Source of the DNA: Streptomyces canus
Lineage (GTDB): Bacteria; Actinomycetota; Actinomycetes; Streptomycetales; Streptomycetaceae
Direction of reading: 5' to 3'
DNA length: 64,000 nt
Assembly (NCBI RefSeq): GCF_030815415.1
Contig: NZ_JAUSWW010000001.1
Coordinates: 5,704,001 to 5,768,000, forward strand
The position numbers and the translations under genes are program-made. Position 1 is the first letter of the stretch, and every line of letters begins with the position of its first letter. Positions 26,753 through 34,531 of this stretch are shown one piece after another. The notes below the pieces were generated by a model. The model did not search any database. It had not been told where the DNA came from and was given only the letters and a program-made list of their open reading frames with translations.

Positions 26753-27943
26753 TCAGACGGGAAGTCTGGAGACCTGCCGGGCCCCGTCCTTGGCGACCGC
26801 CTTCGCGATCTTCACCGCGTCGATCGCCAGTTCCCGGAACGTGCCGCTGATCGGAGTGACGTAGCCGCTGAAGAAGAGGCCCGGGGCGTCGGCGGGGCAG
26901 CGGGCGCCGTTGACCACCGGCAGCCCCCGCGCGTCGAGGACGTCGAGGTGGCCGACGAGGTCCTCCAGGGAGCGGGCGTAGCCGGTGGCCGCGATCACGG
27001 TGTCCGGGGTGATGCGGGTGCCGTCGGCGAGGAGCACCTCGTCCTTCTCGAAGCCGTCGACGGCGGCCACGACCTCGACCTTGCCCTTGCGCACGGCGTC
27101 GATGAGGCCGACGTCCTGGACGGGGATGGCGCCCTGGCGGACCCGGGTGTAGAGGCCGGTGTCGGGGCGGGGCAGACCGTGCTCGGACAGGTCGGGCACG
27201 CTGAGCTTCGCCAGGGGCCGGGCGAGCCGGTCGACGAGCCCGACCGGCAGCCGTCGTACGAGCACCCCCGTGTACTGGGCGGCCCAGCCCGCCGTCGAGC
27301 GGCGGACGATGTGCGGGGCGGTGCGCACGGACAGCCGGACACGCCCGGCCCCGCCCTCCACCAGGTCCACGGCGATCTCGGCACCGGTGTTGCCGGCGCC
27401 GACGACCAGGACGTCCCGGCCGGCGTAGGGGTCGGCGTTGCGGTAGTCGGCGGCGTGCACGAGCTCACCGGCGTACGAGGTGAGGCCCGGCCAGTCCGGC
27501 ACCAGCGGTGTGTGGTTGTAGCCGGTCGCCACGACCACCGCGGCGCCGGTCAGTTCGCGGCCGCCGGTGGCGTGCAGAAGCCAGCCGGTGCCGTCGGGGG
27601 AACGTTCGACGCGGGAGACCTCCACGCCGGTGACGATCTCCAGCTCATGGTGCTCGGCGTACTTCTCCAGGTAGCGGACGACGTCGTCGCGTGACACCCA
27701 GCGCCCGAACCGGCGCGGCATCGCGAGCCCCGGGAGCGCCGAGAGGCGGCGGGTGGTGTGCAGGTGGAGCCGGTCGTAGTGGCGCCGCCAGGACGCCCCG
27801 ACACGGTCGGACTTCTCCAGCACCACGGCACGTATGCCCTGGGCCCGCAGCGCGTGGGCGACGGCGAGCCCGCCCGGACCGCCGCCGATGACGTACACGG
27901 GGCGGGCGGTGGAGGGCGCGGGGGGCGCTGCGGAGTCGGCCAT
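26753..27943 (-). CDS. FMO-like flavin-dependent monooxygenase
   Basis: A NAD(P)H- and FAD-dependent oxidase of about 396 residues. FAD loop VYVIGGGPGGLAVAHAL near residue 17, NADPH loop VLVVGAGNTGAEIAVDL near 170, and between them the family motif YAGELVHAADY, an F/Y-x-G-x3-H-x3-Y variant of the FMO signature. A Baeyer-Villiger enzyme would have Trp-Pro/Asp at the end, so simple hydroxylation or N/S-oxidation is more likely. Start taken at ATG 27943 (MADSAAPPAP); no ribosome site is obvious, and the frame is open 37 codons further upstream. Same strand as the amine oxidase but 155 bp away. Confidence 0.8.
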   Translation of the reverse strand: MADSAAPPAPSTARPVYVIGGGPGGLAVAHALRAQGIRAVVLEKSDRVGASWRRHYDRLHLHTTRRLSALPGLAMPRRFGRWVSRDDVVRYLEKYAEHHELEIVTGVEVSRVERSPDGTGWLLHATGGRELTGAAVVVATGYNHTPLVPDWPGLTSYAGELVHAADYRNADPYAGRDVLVVGAGNTGAEIAVDLVEGGAGRVRLSVRTAPHIVRRSTAGWAAQYTGVLVRRLPVGLVDRLARPLAKLSVPDLSEHGLPRPDTGLYTRVRQGAIPVQDVGLIDAVRKGKVEVVAAVDGFEKDEVLLADGTRITPDTVIAATGYARSLEDLVGHLDVLDARGLPVVNGARCPADAPGLFFSGYVTPISGTFRELAIDAVKIAKAVAKDGARQVSRLPV

Positions 27944-28257
27944 GTGCGCGAGCGTAATCAGGGTTCCGGTTGATGGGTCTCGGTCAAGACCGGAATTGGT
28001 TTCGGATTGATCACGCCTGTAGGAGGAGTGGGTGGGGCTCGTGGCGTACGTCACCTGGTTGTGCGGGCGGAGTGCGCGAAAGCCGCGGCGCCGAGCGCCC
28101 GTACGTGGGGCTCGGCGCCGTGGTGGGCGGTGGCCGGGAACTCATGACGGGAAACCGGCACCGCATCCTGTGGACCTGTACGGCCGGGGGCTACCGCCTC
28201 GGGGTGGCTTAGCCGCGGTCTTCCCCGCGGGGCTTTATCTGACGTACCGTCAGATCC
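27944..28257. promoter_or_regulatory. Divergent region between FMO-like gene and DoxX gene
   Basis: 314 bp without a supported gene. The right end holds palindrome O7; the rest shows no clear structure to me. Confidence 0.4.
28237..28255. promoter_or_regulatory. Regulon palindrome O7 abutting a start codon
   Basis: The 15-bp core CTGACGTACCGTCAG (28239-28253) extends to a 19-bp palindrome with AT at both ends. The DoxX ATG begins only 2 bp further on, so there is no room for a ribosome site; the operator would cover the -10 region of a leaderless transcript. Confidence 0.7.
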
Positions 28258-28707
28258 ATGGACTCCATCTGGCTCACCGGCGCGCAATGGCTGGCCCTGC
28301 TGCGGATCGGGCTCGGGCTGTGGTGGCTGGAGAGCTGGCGGCACAAGGACAAGAAGGGCTGGTTCGAGCGGGGGACCGGCATCGCGTGGGCGGCGGACGT
28401 CGCCGCCAAGCACCGCTGGAACGCGGTCCGTTCGGGCTTCGAGACGGTGGTCGCGCCCCGGCCGCGAACGATGGCGTACATCGTCGTGTACGCGGAGTTG
28501 GCGGTGGGGCTGGGGCTGGTGGTGGGCCTGCTGACACCAGTGGCTCTGGTGGGCGGGCTGCTGCTCAACGTCCTCTACTTCACGCTGATGATCCATGACT
28601 GGGCCGAGCAGGGGCAGAACGCCATGATGGGGCTGATATCGGTGGTCGCGCTGTTCGCGATGTCCTGGCAGAAGTGGTCGCTGGACGCGGCGCTGGGCCT
28701 TTTCTGA
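28258..28707 (+). CDS. DoxX-family membrane protein
   Basis: A 149-residue protein with about four membrane segments (WLALLRIGLGLWWLESW, IVVYAELAVGLGLVVGLL, ALVGGLLLNVLYFTLMI, MGLISVVALFAMSW), matching DoxX/DoxD-like small membrane proteins that accompany oxidoreductases. It has no ribosome site, so translation is probably leaderless, directly under O7. It is co-transcribed with the DUF35 gene 15 bp downstream. Its membership in a catabolic operon suggests a redox or quinone-related accessory role, which is inference. Confidence 0.8.
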   Translation: MDSIWLTGAQWLALLRIGLGLWWLESWRHKDKKGWFERGTGIAWAADVAAKHRWNAVRSGFETVVAPRPRTMAYIVVYAELAVGLGLVVGLLTPVALVGGLLLNVLYFTLMIHDWAEQGQNAMMGLISVVALFAMSWQKWSLDAALGLF

Positions 28708-28722
28708 GGGAGGGGGCTCCTG

Positions 28723-29115
28723 ATGGACGCGCGCTTCGATGTGCCGGAGCCGGACGCTTTCACGCGCACCTACTGGGACGCGGCAGAAGAAGGACGGCTG
28801 CTCGTACGCCGCTGCGGGGCGTGCGGACGCACCCACCACTACCCCCGCGAGTTCTGCCCGCACTGCTGGAGCGAGGACGTGACGTGGGAGGCGGCGAGCG
28901 GCCGGGCCGAGCTCTACACCTGGTCCGTCGTCCACCGCAACGACCTGCCGCCCTTCGGTCAGCGCACGCCCTACGTCGCCGCGGTCGTCCAACTCGCCGA
29001 AGGACCACGGATGATGACGGAACTCGTGGACGCCCCGCCGCGGACACTGCGGGCCGGCATGGCGCTGGAGGTCGATTTCCGGCAGGGGATCCCGGTGTTC
29101 CGGCCGAGAGGATGA
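28723..29115 (+). CDS. DUF35 zinc-ribbon/OB-fold protein
   Basis: A 130-residue protein with a four-cysteine zinc ribbon (RRCGACGRTH, then EFCPHCWSED, residues 30-50) followed by an OB fold (LYTWSVVHRN, PYVAAVVQLAEGPRMMTELV). In actinobacterial steroid catabolism such DUF35 proteins or domains bind the thiolase-like aldolase Ltp2 and complete its active site. The natural partner here is the thiolase-like gene at 33361-34512, which has no DUF35 gene next to it. Operon with DoxX under O7. Confidence 0.85.
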   Translation: MDARFDVPEPDAFTRTYWDAAEEGRLLVRRCGACGRTHHYPREFCPHCWSEDVTWEAASGRAELYTWSVVHRNDLPPFGQRTPYVAAVVQLAEGPRMMTELVDAPPRTLRAGMALEVDFRQGIPVFRPRG

Positions 29116-29170
29116 GATGTTCCGCCGGAGAGGGGTGATCGGCGGCCCTCCTTCCGTATTCAATGGCCCG

Positions 29171-29773
29171 ATGGCCCATACACGTGAACGGTCCCCGAGC
29201 CACCCCGCTCCCGAACTGCTCGGCCACGGGCTGCGCCTGCGCCACTGGGACGCGGACTCCGACGCCGACGCCGAGACCTGGCTGCGCGGCCGCTCCGACC
29301 CCGAGTTCCGGCGCTGGAACACCCCCCTGAAGGCGATCGCCGACCTCGACGACGCCCGCGCCTCGCTCCGCGCGGCCGCAAAGGCCGCGGCGGACGGCGT
29401 CAGCGTCGCCTTCCGCGTCACGGACGCGAACAGCGACACGACACTGGGGCACGTCGGCGTCCACGAGATCGACCACGTCGTACGTGTCGCCCGCATCGGC
29501 TACTGGGTCCTCCCCGAGGCCCGCGGCCACCGCGTCACCGCCCGCGCCCTCACCCTCGTCGCCCGCTGGACCTTCACCGACCTCGGCCTCCACCGTCTCG
29601 AACTCGGCCACGCCCTCGGCCACGACGCGTCCTGCCGGATAGCGGAGCGCTGCGGCTTCCCCTACGAGGGGACGCTCCGGGGCGCGATGTTCGAGGCGGG
29701 ACGGCAGGACGCCTTCCGGGATGTCCATCTGCACGCCCGGCTGGCCACGGATCCGGAGGTGGCGGGTCGATGA
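29171..29773 (+). CDS. GNAT acetyltransferase (RimJ/RimL type)
   Basis: A 200-residue GNAT-fold protein: LRLRHWDADSDADAETWLRG, RIGYWVLPEARGHRVTARAL (acetyl-CoA loop R/Q-x-x-G-x-G/A region) and CRIAERCGFPYEGTLRG, as in ribosomal-protein N-acetyltransferases. ATG 29171 is preferred over 29117, because alignment to the family starts soon after it. It overlaps the next GNAT gene by ATGA. Confidence 0.82.
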   Translation: MAHTRERSPSHPAPELLGHGLRLRHWDADSDADAETWLRGRSDPEFRRWNTPLKAIADLDDARASLRAAAKAAADGVSVAFRVTDANSDTTLGHVGVHEIDHVVRVARIGYWVLPEARGHRVTARALTLVARWTFTDLGLHRLELGHALGHDASCRIAERCGFPYEGTLRGAMFEAGRQDAFRDVHLHARLATDPEVAGR

Positions 29774-30639
29774 GGTGGGTGGTGATCGAGGATCTCGGTG
29801 AGTTCCTCGGCGTTGCCGGAACCTTCCTGCACTCGCGGCCGGTGCTGCACACCGTCCCGCTGACGGTGACCGAGACGCTGCGGGTGCGGGGGCCGCAGGC
29901 GTACGGGGCCGAGGCGCCGGTCTTCGGGGTGCTGGAGGGCGGGGGCGCGGTCCGGGGAGCGTGGTTCCGTACGCCGCCGTACCGGCTGACCCTCACGCCG
30001 CTCGCGGTGGCGGAGGCGGAGGAGGGGGCGATGCTGGAGGCGCTGGCCGAGCAGCTGGCGGGGCTCGGGCACGCCCTGCCGGGGATGTCCGCCGAGCAGG
30101 CGACGGCCGGTGCCTTCGCAGAGGCGTGGCAGCGGCGCACGGGCGCCAAGGCCGAGCTGCGTCAGCGCCAACAGCTCTACCGCCTGGGTGAGTTGACGCC
30201 ACCGTCACCGATGCCCCAGGGGCGGGCCAGGGTCGCGGGGGCACGGGACCGCGAGCTGCTGGTGCGCTGGCACGAGGAGTTCGCGGAGGCCGTCGGGAAT
30301 GTCGCCGCCGGTGACGCCGAGTCCTGGGCCGACGCCCGGATCCGCTCCGGGGGCGTGGTGCTCTGGGAGACCCCGGACGGGGCGCCCGTGTCCATGGCCG
30401 GAACGCATCCCATGGTCGCCGGGCAGGTACGGGTGGCGCCCGTCTACACGCCGGCCGGTTTCCGGGGGCAGGGGTACGCGGGAGCCGCGACGGTGGCGGC
30501 GAGCCGGGGGGCGCTGGCGGCCGGGGCCGAGGACGTACTGCTGTTCACGGACCTGGCGAACAGCACGAGCAACGGGCTGTACCGGAGGGTGGGGTACCGG
30601 GGGGTGGCCGAGTTCGAGGTGTACGACTTCCTGGGCTGA
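29770..30639 (+). CDS. GNAT acetyltransferase (two-part)
   Basis: A 289-residue protein. The C-terminal half is a clear GNAT domain (RVAPVYTPAGFRGQGYAGAA, then LFTDLANSTSNGLYRRVGYR); the N-terminal half is a diverged second GNAT-like lobe, as in many actinobacterial proteins of this size. ATG at 29770 overlaps the stop of the first GNAT gene. Substrate unknown. Confidence 0.82.
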   Translation: MRWVVIEDLGEFLGVAGTFLHSRPVLHTVPLTVTETLRVRGPQAYGAEAPVFGVLEGGGAVRGAWFRTPPYRLTLTPLAVAEAEEGAMLEALAEQLAGLGHALPGMSAEQATAGAFAEAWQRRTGAKAELRQRQQLYRLGELTPPSPMPQGRARVAGARDRELLVRWHEEFAEAVGNVAAGDAESWADARIRSGGVVLWETPDGAPVSMAGTHPMVAGQVRVAPVYTPAGFRGQGYAGAATVAASRGALAAGAEDVLLFTDLANSTSNGLYRRVGYRGVAEFEVYDFLG

Positions 30640-30654
30640 CCCCGGCGCGTTCTC

Positions 30655-31323
30655 TCACGGCCAGAGCAGAGTCGACGTCCATCCCTGCTCTCCCGTACGG
30701 CGGTACGTCAGCCGCACATGGCGTCGCCGGGCGTCTCCCTGGAAGAACTCCACCTCCTGTGGGGCCAGGCGGTACAGGGTCCACGTCGGGACCGGGGCGT
30801 CCGGTCGGGACTGGGCCTCGGTCCAGGCTGTCTCGGAGGCCTCGGCCAACTCCTCCAGGGAGCCCAGGACCTCGCTCTGGTGGCCGGTGAGCGCGGCGGC
30901 CAGGGCGCCCGTCGAGCGGGCGTGGAGGTCGGCCTGGCCCTCCTGGGCGGGGGCCGCGGTGACCGGGCCGCGGACGCGGACCTGGCGGCCCAGAGTCGGC
31001 CAGTAGAAGCCGAGGGCGGCGTAGGGGCGGGCGGCGAGGTGGTGGCCCTTGCGGCTGGTGACGTGGGTGGCGAAGGTCCAGCCCGTGGTGTCGGCGCCGT
31101 GCAGCATCACCGTGCGCACGTCCGGGTGGCCGGCCTCGTCCGAGGTGGCCAGGGACATCGTGTGCGGTTCGGGCTGGCCCGCCGCCACCGCCTCCGCGAA
31201 CCACTCCGTGAAGAGGGGGAGCGGTTCGGCGGGGGCGGTGGCCGGGTCGAAGGGGGGCAGGGTGGTGGCCTCGGGGGCCCATACCCGCAGTGATCTCAGG
31301 AGTGCGTGAAGATCTGTTCCCAT
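30655..31323 (-). CDS. Pyridoxamine-phosphate-oxidase family protein (PdxH-like)
   Basis: A 222-residue split-barrel flavoprotein. FMN-binding stretch DVRTVMLHGADTTGWTFATH and the C-terminal PdxH signature RLAPQEVEFFQGDARRRHVR are both present, close to bona fide pyridoxine 5'-phosphate oxidases, though the Trp of the usual EFWQG is Phe. It could make pyridoxal 5'-phosphate or be a related FMN oxidase. Confidence 0.8.
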   Translation of the reverse strand: MGTDLHALLRSLRVWAPEATTLPPFDPATAPAEPLPLFTEWFAEAVAAGQPEPHTMSLATSDEAGHPDVRTVMLHGADTTGWTFATHVTSRKGHHLAARPYAALGFYWPTLGRQVRVRGPVTAAPAQEGQADLHARSTGALAAALTGHQSEVLGSLEELAEASETAWTEAQSRPDAPVPTWTLYRLAPQEVEFFQGDARRRHVRLTYRRTGEQGWTSTLLWP

Positions 31324-31349
31324 AACCCGATTCTCACCCGGGGTGCCGT

Positions 31350-31778
31350 CTACAACGAACCGATGTCGGATGACACCCAGCGCTCCGGGCGCAGCCGGAT
31401 GATCACCTGCTCGCCGTGGTTCTTCCAGGCGAAGTCGACGTACGCCTCCACCTTCTCGGGCGGCAGGTAGCGCGCGGAGATCTCCCGGAGCAGTTCGATC
31501 GTGGCGGGGGTGGTGTCGAGGACCGGGCCCTCCACCGACACGTACTTCAGCTTCGGCTCGACCGTGTCCACCATGAGGGAGAAGCGGCCCGCCGCCTCGA
31601 TCAGCCGCTGCTTGCGGGAGCCGAGGCCGGTGAGGATCCAGATGTCGCCGCCGGGCTCGTACTGGTACCAGATCGGCACGGAGAGCGGCGCCCGTCCCTC
31701 TCCGGCGTCCACCGACAGCGCGGCCACATGGGGTTCGGCCAGGAATTGCTCGCGTTCCAACCGGGTCAGGGCGGTCAT
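31350..31778 (-). CDS. PNPOx-fold protein, possible F420-dependent reductase
   Basis: A 142-residue split beta-barrel protein (MTALTRLEREQFLAEPHVAA; PIWYQYEPGGDIWILTGLGS). This size and the AxLSVD...PIWYQ pattern match the actinobacterial PPOX class that includes F420H2-dependent reductases. GGAGGAG precedes the ATG at 31778. It lies 26 bp upstream of, and on the same strand as, the PdxH-like gene. Confidence 0.75.
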   Translation of the reverse strand: MTALTRLEREQFLAEPHVAALSVDAGEGRAPLSVPIWYQYEPGGDIWILTGLGSRKQRLIEAAGRFSLMVDTVEPKLKYVSVEGPVLDTTPATIELLREISARYLPPEKVEAYVDFAWKNHGEQVIIRLRPERWVSSDIGSL

Positions 31779-31938
31779 ACGGTCTCCTCCAGAGGTGTGC
31801 GGCTGCCTCACGACGTCACCGTTCCGGTACGCCACAACACCGGCTGCGGGGGCGGATGTTCCCGTCCGGTGCGGGTACGTCGAAGGGCGCGGCGGCAGTA
31901 CGTTGATCTCCGGACCGGAGAGGGAGAGCGGGAACGCT

Positions 31939-32031
31939 GTGCACACCGAACTGACGTGGTTCACGTCGAGCGACAGCGCCGACGAAGGCGCCGCCTGCCT
32001 CGGCACGGCCCCCGCCCCCACCGTCCGTTGA
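31939..32031 (+). CDS. Short DUF397-like leader ORF
   Basis: A 30-residue frame with a GGGAG-type ribosome site, reading MHTELTWFTSSDSADEGAAC, which closely resembles the start of DUF397 proteins (W-x-x-S-S-x-S...G-x-x-C). It stops before the usual conserved VRDSK part. Its TGA overlaps the TTG start of the lipoprotein gene. It may be the remnant of a DUF397 gene or act as a translational leader. Confidence 0.4.
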   Translation: MHTELTWFTSSDSADEGAACLGTAPAPTVR

Positions 32032-33341
32032 GGCGCCTGGCCGCGGCGGTCCTCCTCGCCGCCTCCCTCACCGCGTGCGCCGGCGACGGCGAAGAGCCGC
32101 CGTCCCTCACCGCACCCGCGGTCTTCTACCTCCGCCCTCAGGGCGACAAGGCCGGCGTGCAGGACAAGATGCCGTACGAGCTCAAGGCCGAGGACGGTGA
32201 CGAGCCCGGCGTCCGGACGCTCGCCGCGGATGTGCCCAAGGACGCGCGGGACACGGTCGTGATCCGCAAGTACGGGGGGTGTAAAGGCAGTTCGGCACAT
32301 GTGACGTGTGAGGTCGACGGCGACTACAGCAACTGGGCCGACGCGCCCCGCGCCAAGGTGGTGGCGGCCGAGGGGGCCGAGGTCGGGGACTCGGCGATCG
32401 TGACCTACACGTACACCACGAAGGACGGGAAGAAGCTCACCGCGAGGACCCGGTTCGTCGTGGGGGAGCCGGTGGTGGAGGCGCTGGCGCCCGAGTACGA
32501 GAAGGACGGGCCGCGGCCCGGGGCCGAGCTGACCGACTCCGTCGTCGTGCGGAACACCGGTGAGGTGCCGGTGCGCGGGCTGGGGCTGGAACTGTCCGCG
32601 AGTAACGGGGGGTTCGCGGAGAAGTACTCCAACTGCCGTTACCCGAGCTTCAGTCGTGGGTACCGTGCCGTCTGCGAATTCCCCGGGTTGACCATCGACC
32701 CCGGGCAGACCGTCACCCTCCGGCCCGCGATACGGCTGCGTACGAAGAAGTCGGACATGTACGTCTCCTACGGCAAGGATGTCTGGGCGCTGGACATGGG
32801 GCCGGGGCACTACAAGACCTCCCCGAAGGGCGGCGACTTCGGCGACGGCCCGGAGCTCCGGCCCGAGACGGTCGAGGCCGTCAAGGGGCCCTACGTCGGG
32901 GGCGGCGGGAGTACGTACGTCGTGCTCGACTCCTACGCCGACTACGAGGTCTCCGATGTGACCCTGGTCGGCGAACCCGGCGACCGGCGCACCTTCGAGA
33001 TCACGGTCCGCAACAACGGCCCCGCCGACGCCGGTGCCGCGGCCGAGCTGGTGTTCAGCCCGCCCTTCGGGACGGCCATGGTGAAGCAGCCCATGGAGGA
33101 GATCGACGAAGACGTCTACCAGGAGTACTGCGAGAGCAACGGGTTCGCGTACACCTGCGCAGTCGGAGATCTCGACCCCGGCGACTCCCGCTCCTTCGAG
33201 TTCACCATGACCCTCGGCGAACCGGGCGAGGGCACCCTGTCCCTGGAGGAGCCGGACCCGACCGGCCCCTGGGACGTCGGCCGCCGGGACCCGGATCCGG
33301 ACAACGACGAGGCCGTCATCAGGGTCCCGGGCGAGCGGTAG
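32028..33341 (+). CDS. Secreted lipoprotein with beta-sandwich repeats
   Basis: A 437-residue protein whose N-terminus, if begun at TTG 32028, is a textbook lipoprotein signal (MRRLAAAVLLAASLTACAG; lipobox LTAC). Start choice rests on this signal, since in-frame upstream GTG codons would add an Arg-rich leader. The mature part has two DUF11/CARDB-like modules (DSVVVRNTGEVPVRGLGLEL; TFEITVRNNGPADAGAAAEL) with paired cysteines. Probably anchored on the cell surface. Function unknown. Confidence 0.75.
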   Translation: MRRLAAAVLLAASLTACAGDGEEPPSLTAPAVFYLRPQGDKAGVQDKMPYELKAEDGDEPGVRTLAADVPKDARDTVVIRKYGGCKGSSAHVTCEVDGDYSNWADAPRAKVVAAEGAEVGDSAIVTYTYTTKDGKKLTARTRFVVGEPVVEALAPEYEKDGPRPGAELTDSVVVRNTGEVPVRGLGLELSASNGGFAEKYSNCRYPSFSRGYRAVCEFPGLTIDPGQTVTLRPAIRLRTKKSDMYVSYGKDVWALDMGPGHYKTSPKGGDFGDGPELRPETVEAVKGPYVGGGGSTYVVLDSYADYEVSDVTLVGEPGDRRTFEITVRNNGPADAGAAAELVFSPPFGTAMVKQPMEEIDEDVYQEYCESNGFAYTCAVGDLDPGDSRSFEFTMTLGEPGEGTLSLEEPDPTGPWDVGRRDPDPDNDEAVIRVPGER

Positions 33342-33360
33342 GCGGTGTCCGGCGCCCGGC

Positions 33361-34512
33361 TCACCCCCGGCCCAGGATCACCGTCCCCGACGAGCAGAAC
33401 CAGCCTCCCGTGCCGGATGCCACGGCCAGCCGGGGCAAGCCGCCATCCCTGGCCCGTACTTGGCGTGCGCCTGTCTCGCCGCGCAGCTGTCGCACCGCCT
33501 CGACCAGGAGGAACAGGCCCCGCATCCCCGGGTGCTGGGCCGACAGGCCGCCCCCGTCCGTGTTCACCGGCAGCGTGCGGGACTGCACGAACGCCCCGCC
33601 TTCCCCCTTCTTGCAGAAGCCCAGGTCCTCCAGCGTCACCAGCGTCATGTAGGTGAAGGCGTCGTAGATCTCGGCGAGGTCGATCTCCTCCGGGCGCACC
33701 CCCGCCCTCTCGAACGCCAGACGTCCGCTCACCGCCGCCGGCGACACCGTGAAGTCGGGCCACTCCGACATCGTGGCGTGCGAGAGGTGTTCCCCGGTGC
33801 CGAGGACCCAGACGGGGGCGGTGCGGCAGTCGGGTACGTACTCCTCCGCCGCCAGCAGGACCGCCGCCCCGCCGTCCGAGCGGATGCAGCAGTGCAGCTT
33901 GGTGAAGGGGTCCGCGATCATCGGGCCGGACATCACGTCGTCCACGGTGATCGGGGTGCGGAACATCGCCTCCGGGTTGAGGGCCGCGTTCGCCCTTGCC
34001 TGGACCGCGACCTCCGCCAACTGCTCGATCGTCGTGCCGTGTTCGATCATGTGGCGACGGGCTGCCATCGCGTACTTGGCGATCAGCGTGTGGCCGTAGG
34101 GGACTTCGAACTGGAGGGGGCCGCGGGCGCCGAAGGAGAGGTTGCCGGTGCGCCTGCCCGCCTTGATGTCCGCCCGCGCCGTCGAGCCGTAGACCAGGAG
34201 GACCGCGTTCGCATGGCCCGCCGCTATCGCGTCCGTGGCGTGGGCCGCCATGACCTCCCAGGTCGAGCCGCCCACCGAGGTGGAGTCCGTCCAGGTGGGG
34301 CGCAGGCCCAGATACTCCGCCACCTCCACCGGGGCCAGCACCCCCGTGCCCGCCGAGGCGAGGCCGTCCACCAGCGACCTGTCGAGTCCCGCGTCCGCCA
34401 GGGCCCGGCGGGCGGCCTGGGCGTGCAGGGTGTACGGCGTCGCGTCGTCCACGCGGCCGCAGTCGGAGAGGGACACACCGACCACTGCGACTTTCCGGGT
34501 TCCGGCCGTCAT
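33361..34512 (-). CDS. Thiolase-like lipid-transfer/aldolase protein (Ltp2-like)
   Basis: A 383-residue thiolase-fold protein. VAVVGVSLSDCGRV starts the fold and IYDAFTYMTLVTLEDLGFCK marks the C-terminal half, but the nucleophilic Cys-x-Ser/Ala region reads TSVGGSTWEVMAAH, with no cysteine. Such non-thiolytic SCP2-thiolase homologues (Ltp2 in steroid catabolism) are retro-aldolases that work with DUF35 partners. Start ATG 34512 follows GGAG. A TnpB element sits about 20 bp upstream, between this gene and palindrome O8, so the gene may have lost its native promoter. Confidence 0.83.
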   Translation of the reverse strand: MTAGTRKVAVVGVSLSDCGRVDDATPYTLHAQAARRALADAGLDRSLVDGLASAGTGVLAPVEVAEYLGLRPTWTDSTSVGGSTWEVMAAHATDAIAAGHANAVLLVYGSTARADIKAGRRTGNLSFGARGPLQFEVPYGHTLIAKYAMAARRHMIEHGTTIEQLAEVAVQARANAALNPEAMFRTPITVDDVMSGPMIADPFTKLHCCIRSDGGAAVLLAAEEYVPDCRTAPVWVLGTGEHLSHATMSEWPDFTVSPAAVSGRLAFERAGVRPEEIDLAEIYDAFTYMTLVTLEDLGFCKKGEGGAFVQSRTLPVNTDGGGLSAQHPGMRGLFLLVEAVRQLRGETGARQVRARDGGLPRLAVASGTGGWFCSSGTVILGRG

Positions 34513-34531
34513 CGGGACTCCTTCGTGGATA

